In this document: in pieces, positions 1 through 6,608 of the stretch
How positions within the stretch are numbered: the stretch's first letter is position 1
Layout: every line of letters starts with the position of its first letter
Assembly: GCA_030431085.1 (NCBI GenBank)
Contig: JAUIJW010000080.1
Span: 1 to 9,397, forward strand
Source: Bacteroidia bacterium
GTDB taxonomy: Bacteria; Bacteroidota; Bacteroidia; Flavobacteriales; Flavobacteriaceae
Direction: 5' to 3'
DNA length: 9,397 nt
Notes under the pieces: model-generated
What the model was told of the DNA's origin: nothing
Databases searched by the model: none
The model's input: only the letters and a program-made list of their open reading frames with translations
Translations under genes and position numbers: made by a program

Positions 1-1066
1 ATTCAGCTATTACATTTTCTAAATCTTCGACGCTGACATTAAATTTTTTAGCTAGGCTTCTAATTTCTAAAAGTCTCTCATTAATGTCATCTTCATTTTC
101 TTCAAAGCTATTTAGGTCGGAAATTTTACTTTCTGCTTCTTGTATTAGGCTGTCTAACACGGCATTTTGCTCATCAATTATGTTGGAGATTTTCTCAAAA
201 TCAATTTCGTCGCTGCTTAAATAATTATCAATGATGTTGGAATTTCGGATGATGTTTTTTTGCGCGTTAATCAATGATAAATTTGCTTCATTAACATTGC
301 CGTTAAATTCATTTAAAAACCCTAATGCTTTTTCTTTGGCAATGAATTTGTCTCTTTTTTCTATTAATTCTTTTTCTTCATTTTCGTAAATATTGGCTTT
401 TTCTAATTCTGAGATTACATGCTCTAAATAGTCTTTTTCTCTGGCGTTTGCTTCTTTTTTGTCGTTAATTTCTTTGAGTTTTTTTTCTGCTTCTCTTATT
501 TCAAGATAGATTTTTTCTAGATTTTTTAAATGCACTTCATTGCCAGCAAATTCATCAAGGATTTTTACGTGAGATTTTTCATCTAGCAATCCTCTTTGAT
601 CATGTTGGCCATGAATTTCAACTAGCAATTCGCCGATATTTCCAAGCAAGCCAACGCCGATTGGGTTGTCATTGACAAAAATTTTATTGATCACGGTTTT
701 TTGCGGAGTTTCTTGGATAGATCTTCTAATAGTTAATATGTTTTCATCTTCTAGATTTTTTAAGTCATTCTCAGCTAAAAAATCTTGGCATGTTTTATTT
801 TTTGAAATATCAAATTGAGCAATAACTCTGGCTTGTTTTTCTCCTTGTTTGATTAGTCTAATATTTGACCTAAAGCCAATGGCTAAACCTAATGAGTCGA
901 GTAATATTGATTTTCCTGATCCTGTTGTTCCAACTATTCCGATTTTTTCTCCTTGTAAAATTGGACCAACTTGAAATTTATGCTTTTCAAAAAAAAATTG
1001 ATCTTTAAACCCTTTAAATGAAATTAAAACATTGGCAATAATAATTAAAAGTACTACACTATTCAT
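1..1066 (-). CDS. recN: RecN-type DNA repair ATPase, N-terminal part (runs off left edge)
   Basis: This is an uninterrupted minus-strand frame of 355 codons from ATG at 1066-1064 to the window edge. RecN is an SMC-like cytoplasmic ATPase acting in double-strand break repair. Visible features are a Walker A loop GTTGSGKS at residues 46-53 followed by ILLDSLGLAIG, then FVNDNP near 130-135, then LLVEIHGQHDQRGLL at about 147-161, then a long Lys/Glu-rich coiled-coil arm from about 170 onward. The second ATPase half (signature and Walker B) lies outside the window; the family is about 550 residues. The EIHGQHDxRGLL motif and the DYLEHVISELE and ERLLEIRSLAKKF segments match what I know of alphaproteobacterial RecN; Bacteroidota RecN usually has a VHSQHQNLLL-like motif there. 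The N-terminus is odd: about 14 extra residues lie between the first strand and Walker A, and Walker A is GTTGSGKS rather than GETGAGKS. An in-frame ATG at 1114-1112 and another at 1129-1127 are possible alternative starts, but 1066 leaves room for the -7 box at 1092-1085. Confidence 0.85.
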   Translation of the reverse strand, partial: MNSVVLLIIIANVLISFKGFKDQFFFEKHKFQVGPILQGEKIGIVGTTGSGKSILLDSLGLAIGFRSNIRLIKQGEKQARVIAQFDISKNKTCQDFLAENDLKNLEDENILTIRRSIQETPQKTVINKIFVNDNPIGVGLLGNIGELLVEIHGQHDQRGLLDEKSHVKILDEFAGNEVHLKNLEKIYLEIREAEKKLKEINDKKEANAREKDYLEHVISELEKANIYENEEKELIEKRDKFIAKEKALGFLNEFNGNVNEANLSLINAQKNIIRNSNIIDNYLSSDEIDFEKISNIIDEQNAVLDSLIQEAESKISDLNSFEENEDDINERLLEIRSLAKKFNVSVEDLENVIAE

Positions 1067-1084
1067 AGTCGCATAATTTTTGTT

Positions 1085-1092
1085 CAAAGATA
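1085..1092 (-). promoter_or_regulatory. Candidate Bacteroidota -7 box for recN
   Basis: The minus strand reads TATCTTTG, a perfect match to the Bacteroidota -7 consensus TAnnTTTG, 18 bases upstream of the recN ATG. No TTG element is visible at the expected distance of about 20 bases upstream, and the sequence is AT-rich, so chance remains possible. If real, it indicates that the alphaproteobacterial-looking recN is expressed from a Bacteroidota-type promoter. Confidence 0.35.
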
Positions 1093-1120
1093 AAATTATA
1101 TACGATATTTGCATTTTCTT

Positions 1121-1993
1121 ATGATACATTTAATCGTTTATATCTTATCGCTGCCGTTTATTTTTATGGTATCTATTTTACCATTTAAATTGTTATATCT
1201 TTTTTCTGATTTTCTATACTTCATTATATACTACATTGTAGGCTATAGAAAAAAAGTAGTTTTAGATAATTTAAAGATTGCTTTTCCCGAAAAAACCAAT
1301 GCAGAGTTACAAAAGATAAGGAAGAAGTTTTACCATCATTTTATAGATGTTTTTATGGAAATGCTTAAAACTTTCACCATTTCTAATCAAGACATAATGA
1401 AACGCTTTGAGTTGGTGAATAAAGAAGAACTTGAGCCCTTTATGGCCAAACATGATAACATATTGCTGATGAGTTCTCATCATGGTAATTACGAATGGAT
1501 GTTTAGCTTAAATCTTTTAGTGGATCATAAAGGTTTTGCAGCCTATAAAAAGGTTAAAAATAAATATTTCAATAATTTAATTGTCAAGTCAAGGAGTAGA
1601 TTTAATACCACCTTAGTGGCGACAAAAGATTTTTTAGCTCAAGTTGAAGTGAATGACCAATCTGGTGAGAAGAATGTCTATGGACTGCTTAGTGATCAAT
1701 CGCCTAAACTCAATAAAGCCCATCACTGGTGTCAATTTTTTGGCAAAACTGTTCCAGTACATACTGGCACAGAAATGTTAGCTAAAAAGTATAACTACCC
1801 CGTGGTTTATATTGAAAAAATAAAAGTAAAAAGAGGTTTTTACAAAGCTAAATTCGAAATTTTAACAGAAAATCCTAGAGATTGGTCAGATTATGCTATT
1901 ACTGATTTGTTTATGCAGAAATTAGAAAATCATATTAAACAGGAACCTGAGAATTATTTTTGGACTCATAAGCGATTTAAGCATATGAAATAA
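1121..1993 (+). CDS. Lysophospholipid / lipid A biosynthesis acyltransferase (LpxL/HtrB family)
   Basis: This 290-residue membrane-associated acyltransferase is expected to transfer an acyl chain to a lipid A precursor at the inner membrane. Residues 1-40 form a strongly hydrophobic N-terminal anchor. The catalytic H(x4)E motif is H120-HGNY-E125 within SSHHGNYEW. Further family hallmarks are SDQSP near 191-195, FFGKTVPVHTG near 206-216, and the C-terminal WTHKRFK at about 281-287 (family form WxHRRWK). Length is typical. I chose ATG at 1121; an in-frame TTG at 1109 would add only four residues. No Shine-Dalgarno site is visible, as is usual in Bacteroidota. The gene diverges from recN and converges on the DUF1697 gene with an 8-base gap. 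Sequence style is flavobacterial. Which acyl position or substrate it uses cannot be told from the sequence, so I give no gene symbol. Confidence 0.92.
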   Translation: MIHLIVYILSLPFIFMVSILPFKLLYLFSDFLYFIIYYIVGYRKKVVLDNLKIAFPEKTNAELQKIRKKFYHHFIDVFMEMLKTFTISNQDIMKRFELVNKEELEPFMAKHDNILLMSSHHGNYEWMFSLNLLVDHKGFAAYKKVKNKYFNNLIVKSRSRFNTTLVATKDFLAQVEVNDQSGEKNVYGLLSDQSPKLNKAHHWCQFFGKTVPVHTGTEMLAKKYNYPVVYIEKIKVKRGFYKAKFEILTENPRDWSDYAITDLFMQKLENHIKQEPENYFWTHKRFKHMK

Positions 1994-2001
1994 AGGTTAA
2001 T

Positions 2002-2544
2002 CTAATGCATCCTTAGCTTATTTTGTAATTTTATTAAAGTATTAATGTTTCTAGTCGTGCTTTTTACATTCAATTTTCGCTCAATAAACTTACTGTCAAA
2101 TTTTGATCTTCCTAGCCCTTTAACATAATAAGAATATAACACCTGATGGCCTACTATTACTTGTTCAGGCATTTTATAAGTTTGAAGTAATTCATCTAAA
2201 TGATTTTGAATGACAAGCTTTCCTTTTAAAAAGGTAACTGCTAGTTTTTTAGTTTCTAAACTTTTGATATCGAAAGGAAATTCTCTAAGTACTTTTAAAA
2301 AATCCGATTTTTCAAGTCCAAACACTTCAATTTCAAATTGATAATCCGAATAAATTAATTGGGCGATTTTTTGCTCTATTTCTTCTATCCTAAGTACTGA
2401 ATTTAAAATAATATTACCACTCTGTAATAATGTTTGCACCTCTTCAAACCCAGCTAATTCTAATAACTTTTTAAATTCGGCCATTTTAATGATATTATGC
2501 CCTGAAACATTAATACCACGTAGAAATATCACATATGTATGCAT
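2002..2544 (-). CDS. DUF1697 family protein
   Basis: This 180-residue protein belongs to the DUF1697 family, whose biochemical role is unknown to me. Family marks are FLRGINVSGHN at residues 7-17, IKMAEFKKLLE at 19-29, LLQSGN at 39-44 and a C-terminal STTRNINTL near 162-170 (commonly TTRNWNT in relatives). No signal peptide or membrane segment is apparent, so it should be cytoplasmic. I place the start at ATG 2544-2542, where family similarity begins. A longer frame upstream would overlap the 3' end of the aminotransferase gene and add 28 residues unlike the family. The chosen start lies 4 bases after the aminotransferase stop codon, which indicates translational coupling in one transcript. 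The gene is last in the minus-strand cluster and ends 8 bases from the oppositely directed acyltransferase gene. I see no terminator in that gap. Confidence 0.88.
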   Translation of the reverse strand: MHTYVIFLRGINVSGHNIIKMAEFKKLLELAGFEEVQTLLQSGNIILNSVLRIEEIEQKIAQLIYSDYQFEIEVFGLEKSDFLKVLREFPFDIKSLETKKLAVTFLKGKLVIQNHLDELLQTYKMPEQVIVGHQVLYSYYVKGLGRSKFDSKFIERKLNVKSTTRNINTLIKLQNKLRMH

Positions 2545-2548
2545 ATCA

Positions 2549-4015
2549 CTAAGAAAACCAACTTTTAACCAGTTCTTTTTCGAATAGCGGAGCAGCATTA
2601 AACCTAAACTCATTATGAGTAGCATCATAGGTATAATCTTTACCCCATTCTTTAAAATTATTGGCTACAGATTTTATGCTCTCACAAATATAATCGACTT
2701 CCTGATTTGTTGTAGTAGGATGAATTGACATTCTAATCCACCCGGGTCTTTCTATCAAACAACCTTCTGCAATTTTAGCATATAATTCTTGTGAAGTTTC
2801 TTGATCAACATGCAGTAAAAAATGCCCGTAAGTTCCTGCACAGGAGCACCCTCCCCTAGTTTGTATACCAAAACGATCATTCAATAGTTTTACACCGAGG
2901 TTATAATGTAAATCTTCAATATAAAACGAAAAGATACCTAATCTTTTTTCATGTTGAGGTGCCAATAATACCAAGTTATCTACTGACTTTAATTTTAAAA
3001 ACACCACTTTATTAATTTCTTCTTCTCGATGATGGATATTTTTAACACCCATATCTTCTTTTAGCTGGATGGCCAATGCGATTCGAATTGTTTGCAAAAA
3101 ACCGGGTGTTCCACCATCTTCTCTTAATTCAATATCATCTAAATAACTATGCTCTCCCCAGGGATTGGTATAATCTACAGTACCCCCACCTGGATTATCT
3201 GGCACCATATTATTATATAGTTTTTTATTAAAAACCAAAACTCCAGAAGTACCTGGGCCTCCTAAAAACTTATGTGGAGAAAAAAATATGGCATCTAAGT
3301 AAGCATCTTCATCCTCAGGGTGCATATTGATATCAACATAAGGTGCTGAGCAGGCAAAATCAACAAAACACAATCCGTTATTACGATGCATTTTTTTAGC
3401 AATCTCAAAATAGGGTGTTTGAATACCTGTAACATTAGAGCAAGCTGTGACAGAAGCAATTTTTACATTCCTATCTTGATAAGTTGTTAGCAAATCATCT
3501 AAAGCATTTAAATCTATTAAACCATCATCATCACAAGGTATGATTTGAACATCTGCAATAGTTTCTAACCACGAGGTTTGATTAGAATGGTGTTCCATAT
3601 GACTAATAAATATGATGGGCTTATTAGCTGCATCTATTTTGGCTGCCATTTCCTTAGCACCTTCTGGCACTCTTAAATTTAAGATCCGTTGAAATTTATT
3701 AACGACACCGGTCATCCCAGTACCACTGGTAATCAACACATCATTTTCATTAGCATTAACATGTTTTTTAATGATAGTTCTTGCTTGGTGATAAGCCATA
3801 GTCATAGCCGACCCAGAAAATGTTGTCTCTGTATGCGTATTTGCTACATAGGGCCCAAAATCATGCAACATTTTATCTTCAATGGGTCTGTAAAGTCTAC
3901 CACTGGCGGTCCAATCTGCATAAATCATTTGTTGTTTGCCAAAAGGTGACTGAAATGTTTGATCTATCCCTACAATATTCTTTCTAAACTTATCAAAATA
4001 CTGCTCTAAATGCAT
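2549..4015 (-). CDS. Class V PLP-dependent aminotransferase / cysteine desulfurase-like enzyme
   Basis: This 488-residue, fold-type I PLP enzyme belongs to aminotransferase class V. The PLP-binding lysine is K249 in FFSPHKFLGGPGTSG. TSGTGMTG (96-103) forms the phosphate-binding turn, SHMEHHSN (138-145) supplies the ring-stacking His, VTACSNVTG (189-197) and FVDFACSAPY (217-226) hold the PLP-contacting Asn and Asp, and GGGTV lies at 276-280. TRGGCSCAG (386-394) sits where SufS-type desulfurases carry their active-site cysteine loop and contains two cysteines (C390, C392). That makes sulfur or selenium chemistry plausible, but real SufS/IscS enzymes are shorter (about 400 residues) and have an RxGxHCA form, so I do not call it sufS. 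No suf genes are nearby. It starts 83 bases downstream of the phosphohexomutase gene and is followed after 4 bases by DUF1697. No membrane segment is apparent; likely cytoplasmic. Confidence 0.88.
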   Translation of the reverse strand: MHLEQYFDKFRKNIVGIDQTFQSPFGKQQMIYADWTASGRLYRPIEDKMLHDFGPYVANTHTETTFSGSAMTMAYHQARTIIKKHVNANENDVLITSGTGMTGVVNKFQRILNLRVPEGAKEMAAKIDAANKPIIFISHMEHHSNQTSWLETIADVQIIPCDDDGLIDLNALDDLLTTYQDRNVKIASVTACSNVTGIQTPYFEIAKKMHRNNGLCFVDFACSAPYVDINMHPEDEDAYLDAIFFSPHKFLGGPGTSGVLVFNKKLYNNMVPDNPGGGTVDYTNPWGEHSYLDDIELREDGGTPGFLQTIRIALAIQLKEDMGVKNIHHREEEINKVVFLKLKSVDNLVLLAPQHEKRLGIFSFYIEDLHYNLGVKLLNDRFGIQTRGGCSCAGTYGHFLLHVDQETSQELYAKIAEGCLIERPGWIRMSIHPTTTNQEVDYICESIKSVANNFKEWGKDYTYDATHNEFRFNAAPLFEKELVKSWFS

Positions 4016-4035
4016 GTCTCGTCGTTTTAATAATT

Positions 4036-4043
4036 CAAAATTA
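4036..4043 (-). promoter_or_regulatory. Candidate -7 box upstream of the aminotransferase gene
   Basis: The minus strand reads TAATTTTG, matching TAnnTTTG, 20 bases upstream of the aminotransferase ATG. A TTG lies 23 bases further upstream (4069-4067), at the far end of the accepted spacing. The 83-base gap is about as AT-rich as possible, so this match carries limited weight. If real, the last two genes of the cluster can be transcribed independently of the mutase gene. Confidence 0.25.
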
Positions 4044-4098
4044 ATTGAATTAATTAACTATTAAAACAATAAATGAATTTAAATTAATGTTAAAAAAA

Positions 4099-5490
4099 TT
4101 AAAGATTAGCAATAACAGTAATTTCGCCCATGATTTTATTGGCCAACTCATCAGCTTTAGCTTGGCTGGTACTTTCTGTATAAATTCTAATAATAGGCTC
4201 TGTATTTGATTTACGCAAATGTACCCATTCACTTTCAAAATCAATTTTAACGCCATCAATAGTACTTACTTCTTCATTTTGATAACGTTTTGCCATTTCT
4301 TTTAAAATATCGTCGACATTTAAACTTGGAGTTAATTCAATTTTATTTTTACTCATAAAGTAACTAGGCAATGAGTTTCTTAGGGTTTTACAACTCACTT
4401 TTAGATGAGCTAAATGACTTAAAAATAAACCTATCCCTACTAAAGCATCTCTACCATAATGAGAAGCAGGATAAATAATACCACCGTTACCTTCACCTCC
4501 TATTACGGCATTACTCTCTTTCATTTGCTTTACAACATTCACTTCACCTACTGCGGCTGCTTTGTAATTTCCACCATGCTTTTGGGTAATATCACGTAAT
4601 GCTCTTGAAGAAGATAAATTTGATACTGTATTACCGTTTGTTTTAGATAACACATAATCTGCACAAGCTACAAGAGTATATTCTTCTCCAAACATAGACC
4701 CATCTTCGTTAACAAAGGCCAACCGATCCACATCTGGATCTACTACAATACCTAAATCTGCTTGCTTTTTAACTACAAGGTTTGAGATTTCTGTTAAATG
4801 CTCAGCTAGAGGCTCTGGATTGTGTGGGAAATGACCAGTGGGCTCGCAATACAAAGGAATGCAAGTAACACCCAATTGCTCTAATAATTTCGGAATAGCA
4901 ATACCTCCCGTAGAATTAACGGCATCGACCACAATTTTAAATTCGGCTTTTCTTATGGCTTCAACATCTACTAACTCTAAAGCCATTACTTCTTGAATGT
5001 GTTTAGAGATAAAACCTTTTTTCTTTTGATATTGACCTAAATCATCAACAGACGCAAAGAGATAATCGTCTTGCGCAGCAATTTCTAATATTCTAGCACC
5101 TTCATTTCCATCTAAGAATTCTCCTTTATGATTCAAAAGCTTAAGCGCATTCCACTGTTTTGGGTTGTGTGATGCAGTAATTATAATACCACCATCTGCC
5201 TGCTCTAAGGGTACAGCAATTTCAACTGTAGGTGTAGTAGACAACCCTAAATCGGTCACATTAATGCCTAAACCCACCAAGGTGTTGGCTACTAAACTAC
5301 TAATCATTTTACCAGAAATTCTTGCATCTCTACCCAATACAACAGTAAGGTTATTTTTATTTTGATTTTGTTCTTTGAGCCAAACGCCATAAGCTGAGGC
5401 AAATTTAACAGCATCTATGGGGGTTAAGTTATTGTTTATTTCCCCTCCTATTGTTCCTCTAATACCTGATATAGATTTTATTAATGTCAT
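4099..5490 (-). CDS. glmM: Phosphoglucosamine mutase-type alpha-D-phosphohexomutase
   Basis: This 463-residue cytosolic mutase of the alpha-D-phosphohexomutase family is expected to interconvert glucosamine-6-phosphate and glucosamine-1-phosphate, feeding UDP-GlcNAc for peptidoglycan and lipopolysaccharide. All four domain signatures are present: SISGIRGTIGG near residues 6-16, the phosphoserine loop TASHNP at 105-110 with S107 as the phosphorylated residue, the metal-binding DPDVDR at 251-256, the sugar-binding GEGNGG at 332-337, and the phosphate-binding RKSNTEPIIRIYTE at 426-439. Length matches the family. GlmM and phosphomannomutase or phosphoglucomutase relatives share these motifs. The SGIRGT start and GEGNGG loop match Bacteroidota proteins annotated as GlmM, so the symbol is likely but the substrate is inferred. 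The gene starts 37 bases after the 5908-5528 gene, which suggests co-transcription. The acyltransferase two genes away also serves the envelope. Confidence 0.88.
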   Translation of the reverse strand: MTLIKSISGIRGTIGGEINNNLTPIDAVKFASAYGVWLKEQNQNKNNLTVVLGRDARISGKMISSLVANTLVGLGINVTDLGLSTTPTVEIAVPLEQADGGIIITASHNPKQWNALKLLNHKGEFLDGNEGARILEIAAQDDYLFASVDDLGQYQKKKGFISKHIQEVMALELVDVEAIRKAEFKIVVDAVNSTGGIAIPKLLEQLGVTCIPLYCEPTGHFPHNPEPLAEHLTEISNLVVKKQADLGIVVDPDVDRLAFVNEDGSMFGEEYTLVACADYVLSKTNGNTVSNLSSSRALRDITQKHGGNYKAAAVGEVNVVKQMKESNAVIGGEGNGGIIYPASHYGRDALVGIGLFLSHLAHLKVSCKTLRNSLPSYFMSKNKIELTPSLNVDDILKEMAKRYQNEEVSTIDGVKIDFESEWVHLRKSNTEPIIRIYTESTSQAKADELANKIMGEITVIANL

Positions 5491-5527
5491 AGTAGTTAAT
5501 ATGTTATATTCTATTTAATGTTGATAA

Positions 5528-5908
5528 CTAATTTAAATTTGGAGTTTCTACCACTTGAATACCTTCATAATTCATTAAATAAGGTTGACCGTTTAAAATT
5601 GGTTGAGTCTCATCTTCAAGATTCGCCAAACCCACTCCGGCGTACAATATTTTAGCGTTGTGATTTGCGGCATGCAATTTAAATTTTTCCATCCAAACAA
5701 TGTCATATTGATTAGGATTTTCTGGTAAAATTACGGCCTTAACAATAACGAAATACTTCTGATTTTGTTGATCTACACAAACAAACTGTGGATGTTTGTT
5801 AAGCTTACTATTTATAGCAATAAATTCAAATCCACGCTTTTCGAGATCTTCTCCTACATGGTTCATTGCTAAATTATGTAGCTCTTGTTTTGTTAATGTT
5901 TTTGACAT
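5528..5908 (-). CDS. Small conserved protein of unknown function (flavobacterial type)
   Basis: This 126-residue protein begins MSKTLTKQELHNLAMNHVG. It resembles short flavobacterial proteins I have met without an assigned function. There is no signal peptide or transmembrane segment. The predicted order is an amphipathic helix (about 7-25), a strand (27-33), a strand pair around PQFVCVD and YFVIVKAV (40-60), a helix around MEKFKLHAANHNA (73-85) and a strand KILYAGVGLA (86-95). That order resembles the PD-(D/E)XK nuclease-like fold, but the acidic residue expected two positions before the lysine of IVKA is hydrophobic, so catalysis is doubtful. It has none of the flavin, NADH or 2Fe-2S motifs expected of an NqrF subunit. 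The gene is first in the minus-strand cluster, 37 bases ahead of glmM. Coding status is supported by the clean start, length and operon-like spacing. Confidence 0.8.
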   Translation of the reverse strand: MSKTLTKQELHNLAMNHVGEDLEKRGFEFIAINSKLNKHPQFVCVDQQNQKYFVIVKAVILPENPNQYDIVWMEKFKLHAANHNAKILYAGVGLANLEDETQPILNGQPYLMNYEGIQVVETPNLN

Positions 5909-6112
5909 GCTTCAAAAATACATTCATTTAATGGGTTATAAAAATTTTACAAGATTCAAAAACACTCAAATTATTCATTTTTTATGGCTTAAAATAACGC
6001 TGTATCTATGGACCTTATAAATTAAAGAGTGCCTATCTCTTTCTAGTGATAATTTAGCTGAATTATGAGATGATAAGATTTATTTGTAACTTAATAGGTA
6101 AATTTTAAAGTA

Positions 6113-6556
6113 ATGTTACACACCAAAAGATTCGATAGAGCCATTAAAAAGCTTTACCTTGCTTTTCATAACCACACTCTAAACCCTGAGTGTTGTTATC
6201 AGTGCGCTGTAGGTAATATTTTAGATCAAAATGATGCTTGGAAGCACTTATCTGATGAACATGGTTCTTTAAGACTAAATTATGTGGGACAAGTACACCA
6301 AGCTTTAGGTAAGCGCTTCAATGGCTACACTCCTATAGAATTACTGCAAATTGAGATTGCCTTTTTAAAAGGATGTGGGTATAAACTCCCCTTGCGCAAG
6401 ACTTATCATAAAACCAATAAGATAGATCAAGATGTTCTGTTTGAAGGTTTATGTCTGGTTGTAAACTGTTTATGTCAACTAGATGGGTGTCAAAATTTAA
6501 TAGACTTGTCGGCTTTATGGCAATATAAACCTAAAAAGGAGATCGTAATCCCATAA
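6113..6556 (+). CDS. Cysteine-rich conserved protein of unknown function (flavobacterial type)
   Basis: This 147-residue protein lacks a signal peptide or membrane segment, so it is probably cytoplasmic. It has eight cysteines: C27, C28 and C31 in NPECCYQCAVGN, C88 in FLKGCGY, C114, C119 and C121 in LCLVVNCLCQLDGC, and C126. It also contains a LSDEHGSLRLNYVG stretch (46-59) that looks conserved in flavobacterial homologues as I remember them. The C27/C31 pair with C88 could bind a metal or take part in redox chemistry; this is inference. It lacks the FAD, NADH and ferredoxin domains that an NqrF assignment would require. It starts at ATG 6113, stands alone on the plus strand and is divergent from the 5908 gene. 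Its TAA stop runs directly into the A-tract of the bidirectional terminator. Function is unknown to me. Confidence 0.82.
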   Translation: MLHTKRFDRAIKKLYLAFHNHTLNPECCYQCAVGNILDQNDAWKHLSDEHGSLRLNYVGQVHQALGKRFNGYTPIELLQIEIAFLKGCGYKLPLRKTYHKTNKIDQDVLFEGLCLVVNCLCQLDGCQNLIDLSALWQYKPKKEIVIP

Positions 6557-6590
6557 AAAAAACCGTTTCATTACTTGAAACGGTTTTTTT
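6556..6590. terminator. Bidirectional intrinsic terminator between the 6113 gene and rpsA
   Basis: There is a perfect inverted repeat. The core is CCGTTTCA (6563-6570), loop TTACT, then TGAAACGG (6576-6583). It is flanked by an A-run on the left and a seven-T run on the right, so the stem reaches 15 base pairs and ends in a U-tract on either strand. It lies between the convergent stops of the cysteine-rich protein (6556) and rpsA (6609) and should end transcription from both sides. Confidence 0.93.
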
Positions 6591-6608
6591 CTTAAAAAAT
6601 TAAGCGGT

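Noticed and set aside
1109..1120. TTG at 1109 as start of the acyltransferase
   Set aside because: The ATG at 1121 gives a typical length and hydrophobic N-terminus; the TTG adds only four residues.
3689..3949. 86-codon plus-strand frame
   Set aside because: It lies wholly inside the aminotransferase gene on the opposite strand and its translation resembles no protein family; a shadow frame.
4031..4052. TAATTCAA / TTGAATTA inverted repeat before the aminotransferase gene
   Set aside because: An eight-pair, almost pure A/T palindrome in a very AT-rich gap is expected by chance; it also overlaps the candidate -7 box.
4050..4259. 69-codon minus-strand frame
   Set aside because: It overlaps the 3' end of glmM in another frame, and glmM has clear motifs to its end.
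5165..5365. 66-codon plus-strand frame
   Set aside because: Antisense shadow of the glmM phosphoserine-loop region.
5913..5920. TATTTTTG on the minus strand, matching TAnnTTTG, ahead of the 5908 gene
   Set aside because: It lies only 5 bases from the ATG and has no TTG about 20 bases upstream; it would need a leaderless transcript. The cluster's promoter remains unidentified within 5909-6112.
5796..6020. 74-codon plus-strand frame extending into the 5909-6112 spacer
   Set aside because: It is half antisense to the 5908-5528 gene, has low-complexity composition and no protein-like features.
6024..6042. Hairpin AAAGAG / CTCTTT in the divergent spacer
   Set aside because: Six base pairs with a 7-base loop and no following T-run; too weak to call a terminator or operator.
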